A stretch of 64,000 nucleotides of DNA, taken from NCBI GenBank assembly GCA_017439665.1, contig JAFSIS010000008.1:1-64000 (forward strand), read 5' to 3'. The DNA comes from Lachnospiraceae bacterium. GTDB taxonomy: Bacteria > Bacillota > Clostridia > Lachnospirales > Lachnospiraceae. Each line of letters starts with the position of its first letter. Position 1 is the stretch's first letter. Position numbers and translations under genes: made by a program. The notes beneath the pieces were generated by a model. The model was not told where the DNA came from, did no database searches, and was given only the letters and a program-made list of their open reading frames with translations. Of the stretch, positions 25,958 to 34,442 are shown one piece after another.

Positions 25958-28005
25958 AAATGTATCTTCTTTCTCAGCATTTTTTCCAGATCTTCACCCG
26001 GTCCCCTGCCTATGGGGCTGATCTCCAATTCCACTTCCAGCCGGTTTTCTCCCCTTCGTTTCAGCTGCTCCAGATGCAGGTTGATATTGGGATCCTCTGT
26101 GGAAAACACAAAGGTGTTCTCCGCTCTCACCCCATTCACCGTGATCAGCTTCCTGTTCATCAGGTTTAGAGCCTCCCCGTTAAAGACCAGTTTTCTGATC
26201 TTACAAATGCAGGATCCAAAATAGGGATCGATCCTGAGATGGCGCACATTTCCATCCAGATCCAGGGTAAACCCGGCCTCTCCCTCACTGGCATAGGGCT
26301 CCTTCACAAAGTAGGACTCTTCTTCCCTGTAGCCTTCTCCCCGGTCCTCGTAGATCTGGATCCGTCCCCTGACCTCTTCGCGGGAAATTGTCCCCAGCCA
26401 CTTTTCCGGAAGGAAGATCTGACCTCCCAGAAGATTTCGCATCTGGGACATGGAAAGCCGTTTTCCCATCACCTGTTTCTGGAAAGCTACCTCCTTCTTT
26501 TGATATTCCTCCATATCCTGAGAGGGAATACCGATATATTCCAAAGCCCGCCCCATATCCAGGCGGTTTCTTTTTTCATTTTCCAAAAGATAGCAATAGA
26601 GACTGCGGAATACGATCTCCTTCGTCTCCACCTGCCGTTCCAAGGTCCATTCATAGTCGATCAGTGTCCACTCATCCCCCTTGACCAGAATATTGGAAAA
26701 AATCATATCATAATTGGCAATGGGAAAATCCTCCCCATAGCTGATCCTGTCCACATATTCCTGAAAAAGCGTAAAAAAGCCTTCCTCATCCTCTGCCTTA
26801 AGACACTCATCCAAAAGCTCAGATAAGGTAATGCCCTCCACATATTCCAGACACACGGCGGGCAGCCTTCCCTCCAGAAGCTGGCAGCGGTTGATCATCA
26901 GCTTTCCCCCTGCATAGCGCCTGGAAAGCTTTTCATAGGAGTCCTGGATCTTCCGGATATGGTCTGCACCGTATTCATCCAGGGCAGCTTTATATACCTT
27001 CCGCTCTCCCTTTTCACTGACGATACTAGTCTTTACCGCCTTTTCTACACTTCTGTCATTGGAATAGCGGCAATACTCCAGCTGGGGCTCTTTTCCGATC
27101 ACGGCCATATAGGAATTGGAATAGAAGGGGAACATATCCTCCTTCAGGATCGCATCAAAGGCATTTTTCTCATCAAACAGAAGCATCCTGTCCCGGTCAA
27201 AATTGCGCAGGTTATCGGTCAGCTCGCCCACCTGGGGAAGCCGCCTGTCAGAAAACAGGGTGGTCATAAACTTATAGTCCGGATAGGGATAGTAAAAGCT
27301 GTATTCCGTCACACCACAGGAGGTAAAAATCTCTTCCAGTCCTTTTCGGGAAAAGGTTCTCACCCCGCCTCCTTCAGGATAATCTTCCAGAGAGGAAAAG
27401 AAGGTACCCAGATGGTCCTCCCGGCAGCCGGCCCAATACTTCATACCGAATTTATTTTCAATGGCAATGACCATTCTTCCCTCTGGTTTCATATGCCGTT
27501 TCAGGATCTTAAAAAAATCATGGAAGGGAGTCCTGCCGCCGATATAGCTCTGGCCGTATTCAAATACACCGATGAGACAGATATAGTCGTAGTCGCAGGG
27601 CAGATCCGGCTCAATATCCTGAAAATTCCCCACATGGATGGTGACATTATCGCAATCCGTATGGCGGTAAGCATTGATCAGGCTTCTTTGTTTGGACAGA
27701 TCGATACAGGTCACCTGGCCGGCCTTTTCGGAAAGCTTTCCTGTGATGGCACCACAGCCGCTTCCCACCTCCAGTACCTTCATCTTCTTGTCCATGGGCA
27801 GCCAGTCCACAATATTCTCTCTAAGATGGGAGAGATGGTAGAGTACGGGCCAATCCTTCCGCTCTTCAATTATCCGGGGAAATTCCATGGCCGAATAGGT
27901 TTTTACAATTCCCAAAATCTCCTGCTCAATCTCTCCGTCGCAGTAAAAATCTTCTCCCGGATAATGGCTATAATCCAGGGTCACCTTCCCAATCTGTTCC
28001 GTCAT
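25954..28005 (-). CDS. Methyltransferase-kinase-like fusion (WbdD-like)
   Basis: A 683-residue multidomain protein. N-terminal SAM-dependent methyltransferase: motif I VLEVGSGCGA at 77-86, acidic residue in CIDLSKQ at 100-106, and LIGVFEYG near 144. The middle (about 330-475) resembles an aminoglycoside-kinase/protein-kinase fold: hinge VCLEYVEGITLSELL (384-398), a catalytic-loop-like NYDMIFSNI (431-439) and a DFG-like LIDYEW (448-453). A C-terminal beta domain (about 545-660) follows. In E. coli O8/O9a, WbdD is a methyltransferase/kinase that caps the polysaccharide and stops growth. Position between the exporter and the polymerising transferases fits such a terminator. HxD is replaced by NYD, so kinase activity is uncertain. 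Confidence 0.75.
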   Translation of the reverse strand: MTEQIGKVTLDYSHYPGEDFYCDGEIEQEILGIVKTYSAMEFPRIIEERKDWPVLYHLSHLRENIVDWLPMDKKMKVLEVGSGCGAITGKLSEKAGQVTCIDLSKQRSLINAYRHTDCDNVTIHVGNFQDIEPDLPCDYDYICLIGVFEYGQSYIGGRTPFHDFFKILKRHMKPEGRMVIAIENKFGMKYWAGCREDHLGTFFSSLEDYPEGGGVRTFSRKGLEEIFTSCGVTEYSFYYPYPDYKFMTTLFSDRRLPQVGELTDNLRNFDRDRMLLFDEKNAFDAILKEDMFPFYSNSYMAVIGKEPQLEYCRYSNDRSVEKAVKTSIVSEKGERKVYKAALDEYGADHIRKIQDSYEKLSRRYAGGKLMINRCQLLEGRLPAVCLEYVEGITLSELLDECLKAEDEEGFFTLFQEYVDRISYGEDFPIANYDMIFSNILVKGDEWTLIDYEWTLERQVETKEIVFRSLYCYLLENEKRNRLDMGRALEYIGIPSQDMEEYQKKEVAFQKQVMGKRLSMSQMRNLLGGQIFLPEKWLGTISREEVRGRIQIYEDRGEGYREEESYFVKEPYASEGEAGFTLDLDGNVRHLRIDPYFGSCICKIRKLVFNGEALNLMNRKLITVNGVRAENTFVFSTEDPNINLHLEQLKRRGENRLEVELEISPIGRGPGEDLEKMLRKKIHL

Positions 28006-28039
28006 CCCTCTGCTATCCCTTCTTTATTTTACACCATAG

Positions 28040-29332
28040 CTATTCCACTATGATCCTGGAATTCATATCGTAATATCCCACCGTGTTTTTATCTGACACA
28101 ACTGTCAGATTTAATACATCATATAACCGATGGTATACCTGAAAGACATCTCCTTCATAACCGGTCACTCCCAGAGACAGCAGGTATTCACCTCCCTGCA
28201 GATCCAGGTTCTGGGTGAAGGTGATCTTCTTTTCCTCACCCGCCTTCACCGGAGAAAGAAAGGCCTTTTCCACCATGGAATTGGTTCCCGTGATCTCCGT
28301 CCCATGCTTGTCTTTTATGGTAAAGGCAAAGATCGGTGATGGCACATCCTCTGAAAATTTCACCTGCATATGCAGGGTAAAGGGCTCACCCTTGATGATG
28401 GCATTGGTTTTGATCCCCCGCTGATCGGTGAGATAAAATTCCGTGATTTCTCCCGCCCGGGTTCCGTATTCCAGTGCCTTTTCATTGACTCCGGGAACGC
28501 CACCTCTTAAACCATTCTCTTCTTTGCTCTCCGGCACCGTCTCTCCCTCTGCCGCCAGAACTTCAAAATTCTCCTCGTCGGGCAGAGGATACTGTCCCAC
28601 CAGCACCTGCTTATAGGCATCGATCATTTCCTTGGGCTTTCCTTCTCCCAGCTTCACACCCTTATTCAGCAGTACCACCCGGTCACAGTATTTGGCTATA
28701 CTGCTTAAATCATGGCTGACAAAAAGGATGGTCTTTCCCATCTTTTTAAACTCGTCAAATTTATGGTAGCATTTGGCCTGAAAAAAGACGTCTCCTACCG
28801 ACAGGGCCTCATCCACGATCAAAATTTCCGGCTCGATATTGATGGCTACTGCAAAAGCCAGTCTTACAAACATACCGCTGGAATAGGTCTTGCAGGGCTG
28901 ATACACATAGTCACCGATATCCGCAAACTCCAGAATATCGGCAAGCTTGGCATCGATCTCCTTTTCGGAAAAGCCCATCATGGTTCCATTCAGATAGATG
29001 TTCTCAATTCCATTGTATTCCATATTGAATCCCGCGCCCAGCTCCAGAAGGGCGGAAATACGGCCGTTTACCGTAAGCTCTCCGTGGGTGGGATTTAACA
29101 CACCGGTAATGATCTTCAAAATGGTAGATTTGCCGGAACCGTTGGTTCCGATGATTCCCACCGTTTCCCCCTGACGGATGGACAGATCCACTCCCCTTAG
29201 GGCATAGTGCTCCTTGTACAGCTTTTTCCGGGAAAGCCCCAGTGCCTCCCGCATACGGTCAGAAGACTTATTATATAATTTATAAATTTTCGTAATCTCA
29301 CTGGCCTGGATCGCCATCTTCGTTTCTTCCAT
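28040..29332 (-). CDS. wzt: Wzt-type ABC exporter ATPase with C-terminal glycan domain
   Basis: A 430-residue ATPase of the polysaccharide/teichoic acid exporter family. Nucleotide-binding domain: Walker A GTNGSGKST, signature TYSSGMFVRLAFA, Walker B ILIVDEAL, switch FVSHD. After residue 245 there is a 180-residue extension ending in a beta-sandwich (about 295-430; EPFTLHMQVKFSED, GEYLLSLGVTGYEGD), matching the Wzt C-terminal carbohydrate-binding domain that recognises the chain terminus before export. Starts at ATG 29332; an internal ATG after GGAAG is possible. With the Wzm permease and the upstream-acting capping enzyme it forms an ABC-dependent export system. Confidence 0.9.
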   Translation of the reverse strand: MEETKMAIQASEITKIYKLYNKSSDRMREALGLSRKKLYKEHYALRGVDLSIRQGETVGIIGTNGSGKSTILKIITGVLNPTHGELTVNGRISALLELGAGFNMEYNGIENIYLNGTMMGFSEKEIDAKLADILEFADIGDYVYQPCKTYSSGMFVRLAFAVAINIEPEILIVDEALSVGDVFFQAKCYHKFDEFKKMGKTILFVSHDLSSIAKYCDRVVLLNKGVKLGEGKPKEMIDAYKQVLVGQYPLPDEENFEVLAAEGETVPESKEENGLRGGVPGVNEKALEYGTRAGEITEFYLTDQRGIKTNAIIKGEPFTLHMQVKFSEDVPSPIFAFTIKDKHGTEITGTNSMVEKAFLSPVKAGEEKKITFTQNLDLQGGEYLLSLGVTGYEGDVFQVYHRLYDVLNLTVVSDKNTVGYYDMNSRIIVE

Positions 29333-29340
29333 ATAACCCC

Positions 29341-29408
29341 CGCTCTGCTTGCGATACTGCCTGAATAAAAGTGTGAAAATCAGAGATTTTCACACACCCC
29401 CTGTGCTT
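29341..29408 (-). repeat. Paired hairpins between wzm and wzt
   Basis: On the minus strand cgtgctgtaaaagcacag forms a hairpin that contains the wzm stop codon in its loop, followed by gtgtgaaaat/attttcacac and TTTT. Placed to act as a partial terminator or mRNA processing site inside the operon. Confidence 0.5.
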
Positions 29409-30404
29409 TTACAGCACGTCTGAAAAATGCACCTTCAGCCGCTTAAAGACCAGTGCCCCTATTCCAAACAGTACCACTGTGATGATCCAGAAATACATGG
29501 TGGAATAAAAATCGTTAAAAAACCAGGTTTTTTCAAAGATGGTGTTCCGGTATCCGTTGACGATATAGACCAAAGGATTGATCTTCACCACCATCTGCAC
29601 CTTGTGATCCAGCTGATTCACATCCCACATAATAGGAGTTGCCCACATGCCGATCTGCAGAAGGATATTAATAATCTGTCCGATATCCTTGAAAAAAACC
29701 ATAATGGCACAGGTACTGTAACAGATTCCCAGCACCAGGACGAACAGACAGAAGCTGTAATACACAAGCTGAATCGTATGGATACCGGGATAATAACCGT
29801 ACAAAGCGCCAATAATCAATAAAATACAGACAAAAAACACATGGATAAAGGTAGCCGCAATAATTTTGATAATGGGCAGTATGCTGATCTTGAAGACCAC
29901 CTTTTTTACCAGATAATTATATTCGATCAGGGCATTGGTTCCGTTCTGCAGACTTTCTGTGAAATAGAACCAGGGTACCAGACCTGCCGTCAGAAACAGC
30001 ACATAGGGAACAGAGTCACTGGCGATCTGTCTGCTGGAATCCATGATCACGTCGAAAACCACATAGTACATAGCTACCGTAACCACCGGCTGAACCAGGG
30101 CCCAGAGTGCCCCCATATAGGAACCGGCATACCGCTTCTTAAAATCATTTTTCGCCAGCTTCCAGATCAGATGCCGGCTCTGAAAGAGCTCCACAGGCAG
30201 GATCGTTATTTTATCGTACAAAAAAGCAAAGCCCAGAACAGCCACCAGAATGATGCCGCAGGCAATGATCTTTTTGATCATCTCATCCTGGGGATCTGCC
30301 AGAGGATTCTGATAAAACACAATAACAGCTGCCATGATCAACATGGCAACTGTAAAAAGGGTGATTCCTGCTTTTTTGCTGATTTGTTTTCCCGTTTGCT
30401 TCAT
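29409..30404 (-). CDS. wzm: Wzm-type ABC polysaccharide exporter permease
   Basis: A 331-residue ABC-2 permease. The core domain with six membrane spans starts near residue 75 with the amphipathic helix LIWKLAKNDFKKRYAGS and GALWALVQPVVTVAMY, typical of Wzm/TagG; NPLVYIVNGYRN near the C-terminus is also typical. An extra 70-residue N-terminal part with two spans precedes it, which most Wzm proteins lack. It forms the channel for lipid-linked glycan with Wzt. ATG lies 4 nt after rmlC with GGTGACGGAG upstream. Confidence 0.92.
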   Translation of the reverse strand: MKQTGKQISKKAGITLFTVAMLIMAAVIVFYQNPLADPQDEMIKKIIACGIILVAVLGFAFLYDKITILPVELFQSRHLIWKLAKNDFKKRYAGSYMGALWALVQPVVTVAMYYVVFDVIMDSSRQIASDSVPYVLFLTAGLVPWFYFTESLQNGTNALIEYNYLVKKVVFKISILPIIKIIAATFIHVFFVCILLIIGALYGYYPGIHTIQLVYYSFCLFVLVLGICYSTCAIMVFFKDIGQIINILLQIGMWATPIMWDVNQLDHKVQMVVKINPLVYIVNGYRNTIFEKTWFFNDFYSTMYFWIITVVLFGIGALVFKRLKVHFSDVL

Positions 30405-30407
30405 GCT

Positions 30408-30983
30408 TTACTCCGTCACCTTTCCTGCACCGGCCTGGCTAAAGCTTTTAATTCCGGGCCACTTCTGATCTTTTTCGGAAAGGGTGAGCTCCATATCTTC
30501 CGGGATGGGCCATTCAATCCCGATATCGGGATCCTTCCAGAGAAGCCCGCCCTCATCATCCGGATGATAAAAATCCGTACATTTATAGGCAAATTCTGCA
30601 TATTCCGAAAGCACAACGAAGCCGTGGGCAAAGTTCTTCGGAATAAAAAACTGTTTCTTATTTTCTTCACTTAAGATTACACCGTACCACTGTCCGAAGG
30701 TAGGAGAGCCTTTCCGCAGATCTACGGCAACGTCGAATACCTCTCCTCTCACTACACGCACCAGCTTGTCCTGGGGAAATTCCTTTTGAAAATGGAGCCC
30801 TCTAAGCACGCCTCTTTTGGAGGCAGACTGATTATCCTGTACAAAGATCTCAGGAATCCCTGCCGCCTCATAATCCTTATGATTATAGGTTTCCATAAAA
30901 TATCCCCTGGAATCCCCGAACACTTGTGGGGTGATCACCTTTAAGCCCTCAATATGGCATGTTTCTACCGTTATTTTTCCCAT
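30408..30983 (-). CDS. rmlC: dTDP-4-dehydrorhamnose 3,5-epimerase
   Basis: A 191-residue RmlC cupin enzyme, converting dTDP-4-keto-6-deoxy-glucose to dTDP-4-keto-rhamnose. Signatures: SKRGVLRGLHFQ with the catalytic His, DKLVRVVRGEVFDVAVDLR, and FFIPKNFAHGFVVLSE with second His and Tyr near YKCTDFYHP. ATG 30983 is preceded by GAGAGGAAAG; the frame is open 21 codons further but that part runs through a hairpin element. No rmlD follows, so the final reductase must be elsewhere or replaced. Confidence 0.95.
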   Translation of the reverse strand: MGKITVETCHIEGLKVITPQVFGDSRGYFMETYNHKDYEAAGIPEIFVQDNQSASKRGVLRGLHFQKEFPQDKLVRVVRGEVFDVAVDLRKGSPTFGQWYGVILSEENKKQFFIPKNFAHGFVVLSEYAEFAYKCTDFYHPDDEGGLLWKDPDIGIEWPIPEDMELTLSEKDQKWPGIKSFSQAGAGKVTE

Positions 30984-31028
30984 CTTTCCTCTCACTCCTA
31001 CTGCTTTCACAGTCTTTTCATTACCGAA

Positions 31029-31079
31029 CTTTGTGCCGGAACACAAAGCCCGGGTGGAAAGAACTTCCTTCTTTCCACC
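31029..31079 (-). repeat. Modular hairpin element (C-B type)
   Basis: Between the GH25 stop and rmlC. On the minus strand hairpin C (ggtggaaag/ctttccacc, 31053-31079) starts at the stop codon, then five bases, then hairpin B (ctttgtg/cacaaag, 31029-31048). Same B core as the elements at 7859 and 63850. Confidence 0.6.
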
Positions 31080-32318
31080 TTACTCCTCCAGCTCCAAAAA
31101 GCTGAGGTTCATATCCACTCTTCCTTCTATGCCGGGAATTCTGCCGGAAGAGGAATACTGCCACATATGGTATTTCTTGTCATAGGAAGGTGCATCCGCA
31201 TACTCTGCCAGCCAGATGACGATATCGTCCGGCAGACGTGAAGTATCCAGCCGGTTATTGTACCAGTTCTTGCTGGCATAGATACCTCCCTGATAGCCAC
31301 TGTTACGGATGGTCTCACAGAAGGCTTCACAGACTGCTGTTCTGGTCTGTACATCCAGGTTATCTGCCCGGCCTTCTCCTCCTGCGCCCTCTGTATCGAT
31401 GAAAATCGGATAGGTCAGATCATACTCCTTACAGAGCTCCAATACCATACTGGCCTCTTCCACCGCTTCCACCTGATTCACTGCCTGGGTAAAGAAGTAG
31501 ATTCCTACCGGAATTCCTGCTTCTGTTGCCCCCTTAATATTCTGTTTAAAATACCAGTCTTCTACCAGACTTCCGGTAACGCTTCCCCTGTAGCCGGCAC
31601 GGATGATAGCAAAGCCCACACCCTGCTCCTTCACCTGGGCCCAGTCGATGGCTTCGTTCCAGCGGGATACATCGATACCAAAAACAGCATTATCCCTGGT
31701 CCGAATCTGGGTAGTTCCTGCTACTGCTTCTGTAGCAGCGGCTCTCTCTCCATCCTCTGCCAGAGCATCCACTTCCTGCTCCGTTTTGATCAGCAGGGAA
31801 ATATCTCCTATGGCAACGTACTCTACTCTGGACTTTACCGTTACCGGAAGAGGTGCTGCAGGAACGATATAGCCTTCGGTCTCAGCCAGAGAAATCTTAT
31901 ATTCTCCCGAATCCATTTCCCCGATATAAATAATCCCGTCCCGGTCCAGATCCCGGTATTCATCGGTTTCATTCACCAGAATTTTAAAAAACTGCCCCTC
32001 TACGGTCTTACCTTCTTCATCCACGATCTGGATCCGAAGGTCCTTTTCCACAGAGGTGGCGATCAGGGAAAGACTCTCCCCTTCTCCTGCTTCTTCCTCG
32101 GTTTCTTCTTCCTCAAAGAAGCTGTCATCCGACATCCAGCCATACAGATCATCCCCGATCTGCCCTTCCAGAAGCTGTGATGTCACTTCCTCTGCCACCG
32201 GTTTACTCTCCTGCTTCTGCCCCGGTCCCATACCATTGGAGTACAGGACTACAGCAAAAATAGTCAGCATAAACAGGAGGGATACCAATATCGTATTTCG
32301 TAAAAATCTAGAGTCCAT
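31080..32318 (-). CDS. Membrane-anchored GH25 lysozyme
   Basis: A 412-residue protein: one N-terminal anchor (about 8-28), acidic linker, a transthyretin-like/SpaA-like beta domain (about 90-160) with the Ca-loop-like string [13 protein letters not shown], and a C-terminal GH25 domain (from about 212) starting FGIDVSRWN with the catalytic pair in [12 protein letters not shown]25 enzymes cleave the MurNAc-GlcNAc bond of peptidoglycan. ATG 32318 overlaps rmlA by 11 nt and has GAGG six bases upstream. Located inside the rml operon, it may open the wall for polysaccharide attachment or passage. Shares its two main domains with the 1012-residue protein nearby. Confidence 0.9.
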   Translation of the reverse strand: MDSRFLRNTILVSLLFMLTIFAVVLYSNGMGPGQKQESKPVAEEVTSQLLEGQIGDDLYGWMSDDSFFEEEETEEEAGEGESLSLIATSVEKDLRIQIVDEEGKTVEGQFFKILVNETDEYRDLDRDGIIYIGEMDSGEYKISLAETEGYIVPAAPLPVTVKSRVEYVAIGDISLLIKTEQEVDALAEDGERAAATEAVAGTTQIRTRDNAVFGIDVSRWNEAIDWAQVKEQGVGFAIIRAGYRGSVTGSLVEDWYFKQNIKGATEAGIPVGIYFFTQAVNQVEAVEEASMVLELCKEYDLTYPIFIDTEGAGGEGRADNLDVQTRTAVCEAFCETIRNSGYQGGIYASKNWYNNRLDTSRLPDDIVIWLAEYADAPSYDKKYHMWQYSSSGRIPGIEGRVDMNLSFLELEE

Positions 32319-33177
32319 TGGCAACCTCGGTTAAATATTGACCATAGGCAGTCTTTAACAGCGGCTCTGCCAGGGTCAGCAGCTGATCTTTGGTAATAAA
32401 TCCTCTTTTATAGGCAATCTCTTCAATACAGGAAATATAGAGTCCCTGTCGTTTCTGGAAAGCCGCCACAAAATCCGATGCCTCCAGAAGGGAATCATGG
32501 CTTCCCGTATCCAGCCAGGCGAAGCCTCTTCCCATAGTTTCTACCCTTAACTGTCCTTTTTCCAGATAAGCGTTGTTCACCGCCGTAATTTCAATTTCTC
32601 CTCTGGCGGAAGGCTTCACATTTTTTGCGATCTCCACCACCTGATTGTCGTAAAAATAAAGACCCGGAACTGCGTAATTACTCTTGGGTTTCTCCGGTTT
32701 TTCTTCGATGGACAGGGCCCTGCCCTCTTCATCGAATTCCACCACTCCGTATTCTCTGGGATCTCTTACATAATACCCGAAAATAGTGGCTCCCTCTTCT
32801 CTGGCCGCCACCTCTCTAAGCAGCTTTGAAAAGCTCTGTCCGTAAAAGATATTGTCTCCCAGCACCAGGGCGACCCGGTCACTGCCGATAAACTCTTCCC
32901 CGATAATGAACGCGTCCGCCAGCCCTCTGGGGTATTCCTGAACGGCATAGCTAAGGGTCAGGCCCAGCTGGCTTCCGTCACCCAGAAGCTCCTGGAAAAC
33001 GGGCAGATCCCTGGGGGTAGAGATGATCAGTATCTCCCGGATCCCTGCCAGCATCAATGTGGACAGTGGATAATAAATCATCGGTTTGTCATAAACCGGC
33101 ATAATCTGTTTGGATATGGCTTTGGTCAGCGGATAAAGCCGTGTTCCCGAGCCTCCTGCTAAAATAATGCCCTTCAT
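32308..33177 (-). CDS. rmlA: Glucose-1-phosphate thymidylyltransferase
   Basis: A 289-residue RmlA enzyme making dTDP-glucose from glucose 1-phosphate and dTTP. Motifs: [15 protein letters not shown] with the catalytic Arg, [39 protein letters not shown] and [10 protein letters not shown]. Length is exactly that of the short RmlA class. AAGGAG precedes the ATG. Follows rmlB and shares 11 nt with the lysozyme gene downstream. Confidence 0.97.
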   Translation of the reverse strand: MKGIILAGGSGTRLYPLTKAISKQIMPVYDKPMIYYPLSTLMLAGIREILIISTPRDLPVFQELLGDGSQLGLTLSYAVQEYPRGLADAFIIGEEFIGSDRVALVLGDNIFYGQSFSKLLREVAAREEGATIFGYYVRDPREYGVVEFDEEGRALSIEEKPEKPKSNYAVPGLYFYDNQVVEIAKNVKPSARGEIEITAVNNAYLEKGQLRVETMGRGFAWLDTGSHDSLLEASDFVAAFQKRQGLYISCIEEIAYKRGFITKDQLLTLAEPLLKTAYGQYLTEVANGL

Positions 33178-33223
33178 CTGTTTCTCCTTTTTGTATCCTG
33201 GTTTTTTATCACGATCCAGAACC

Positions 33224-34318
33224 TCATTCGCATGACTCTGAATCCTTATACATCTCCTGATAATACTTCTGATAGTCTCCGCTGGTTACATGCTTCATCC
33301 AGTCCTCATGTTCAAAATACCATTTAATGGTAAGTCTGATTCCTTCCTTAAACATGGTTTCCGGCTCCCAGCCGATCTCTGCCTTGATCTTATCCGGTGC
33401 AATTGCATATCTTCTGTCATGGCCCTTACGGTCCTCCACATAGGTGATCAGTTCCTTCGTTACCAGTGCCTTTCTGGGGTCATTTTCCGGCAGCATTTCC
33501 TGCAGGGTATCCAGAATGATATGGATGATCTCAATATTCTGCTTTTCGTTATGTCCTCCGATATTATAGGTTTCAAAGAGCCGTCCCTGCTCCTGCACCA
33601 TATCGATGGCCTTGGCATGATCCTCCACATACAGCCAGTCACGGACATTTTTTCCGTCACCATATACGGGCAGCTTCTTTCCCTGAAGAGCATTATTGAT
33701 GATCAGGGGGATCAGCTTCTCAGGGAACTGGTAAGGTCCGTAATTATTGGAGCAGTTGGTAATATTTGCCGGAAATTTGTAGGTATCCATATAGGACTTT
33801 ACCAGCATGTCCGAGGATGCCTTGCTGGCGGAATAAGGGCTGTGGGGATCATAGGAGGTTGTCTCATAAAAATAGGTTCCCTCCTCTTCCAGTGAGCCAT
33901 ATACCTCATCCGTAGAAACGTGAAGGAATTTTTTTCCCTCCTTAAAGCTTCCATCAGGAAGCTCCCAGGCCTCTCTGGCACAGTTGAGCATGACCAGTGT
34001 TCCCAGCACATTGGTCTGTACGAAAACCTCCGGATTGCGGATACTTCTGTCTACATGGCTTTCTGCTGCAAAATGCACAACACGGTCAATATCGTTCCCG
34101 GCAAAGATCTTTCGGATAGCTTCCCTGTCACAGATATCCGCCTTGACAAAGGTATAGTTTTTTCTTCCTTCTATCTCCTTCAGATTCTCCGGATTTCCTG
34201 CATAGGTCAGTGCATCTACATTAATGATGCGGATGTCATCTCCATACTTTTTAAACATATAATGAATATAATTCGAACCGATAAATCCGGCTCCACCCGT
34301 TACCAGATAGGTTTTCAT
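33224..34318 (-). CDS. rmlB: dTDP-glucose 4,6-dehydratase
   Basis: A 364-residue short-chain dehydrogenase/reductase. NAD-binding motif [14 protein letters not shown] at the N-terminus; catalytic [17 protein letters not shown] (Tyr and Lys) and [18 protein letters not shown]. Produces dTDP-4-keto-6-deoxyglucose, second step of dTDP-rhamnose synthesis. ATG 34318 is chosen for its GGAGGAG; five extra upstream codons are out of line with this site. First gene of the main polysaccharide operon. Confidence 0.97.
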   Translation of the reverse strand: MKTYLVTGGAGFIGSNYIHYMFKKYGDDIRIINVDALTYAGNPENLKEIEGRKNYTFVKADICDREAIRKIFAGNDIDRVVHFAAESHVDRSIRNPEVFVQTNVLGTLVMLNCAREAWELPDGSFKEGKKFLHVSTDEVYGSLEEEGTYFYETTSYDPHSPYSASKASSDMLVKSYMDTYKFPANITNCSNNYGPYQFPEKLIPLIINNALQGKKLPVYGDGKNVRDWLYVEDHAKAIDMVQEQGRLFETYNIGGHNEKQNIEIIHIILDTLQEMLPENDPRKALVTKELITYVEDRKGHDRRYAIAPDKIKAEIGWEPETMFKEGIRLTIKWYFEHEDWMKHVTSGDYQKYYQEMYKDSESCE

Positions 34319-34350
34319 GGCATACTCCTCCACTTTTCATAATTAGTGCT

Positions 34351-34359
34351 ATTGTACCA
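34351..34359 (-). promoter_or_regulatory. Extended -10 promoter of the rml/export operon
   Basis: TACAAT (34351-34356) preceded by TG and one base on the minus strand; a weak AT-rich -35 region upstream. It lies about 35 nt before the rmlB start and after the terminator of the preceding gene. Confidence 0.55.
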
Positions 34360-34380
34360 CACTTTTTAATATTTGAATAC

Positions 34381-34436
34381 AAAAAAGGAGCTGCCTCTCC
34401 TAAATTCTTTATAAAGAATTTAGGAGAGGCAGCTCC
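34381..34436 (-). terminator. Long perfect terminator after the 1012-aa GH25 gene
   Basis: A near-perfect stem of about 24 bp (ggagctgcctctcctaaatt paired with its complement) followed by TTTTTTG on the minus strand, 7 nt past the stop codon. Confidence 0.93.
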
Positions 34437-34442
34437 ATCTTT

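Noticed and set aside
26959-28053. 364-codon plus-strand frame opposite the methyltransferase fusion
   Set aside because: Antisense shadow with no recognisable domain; the opposite strand has SAM and kinase-like motifs.
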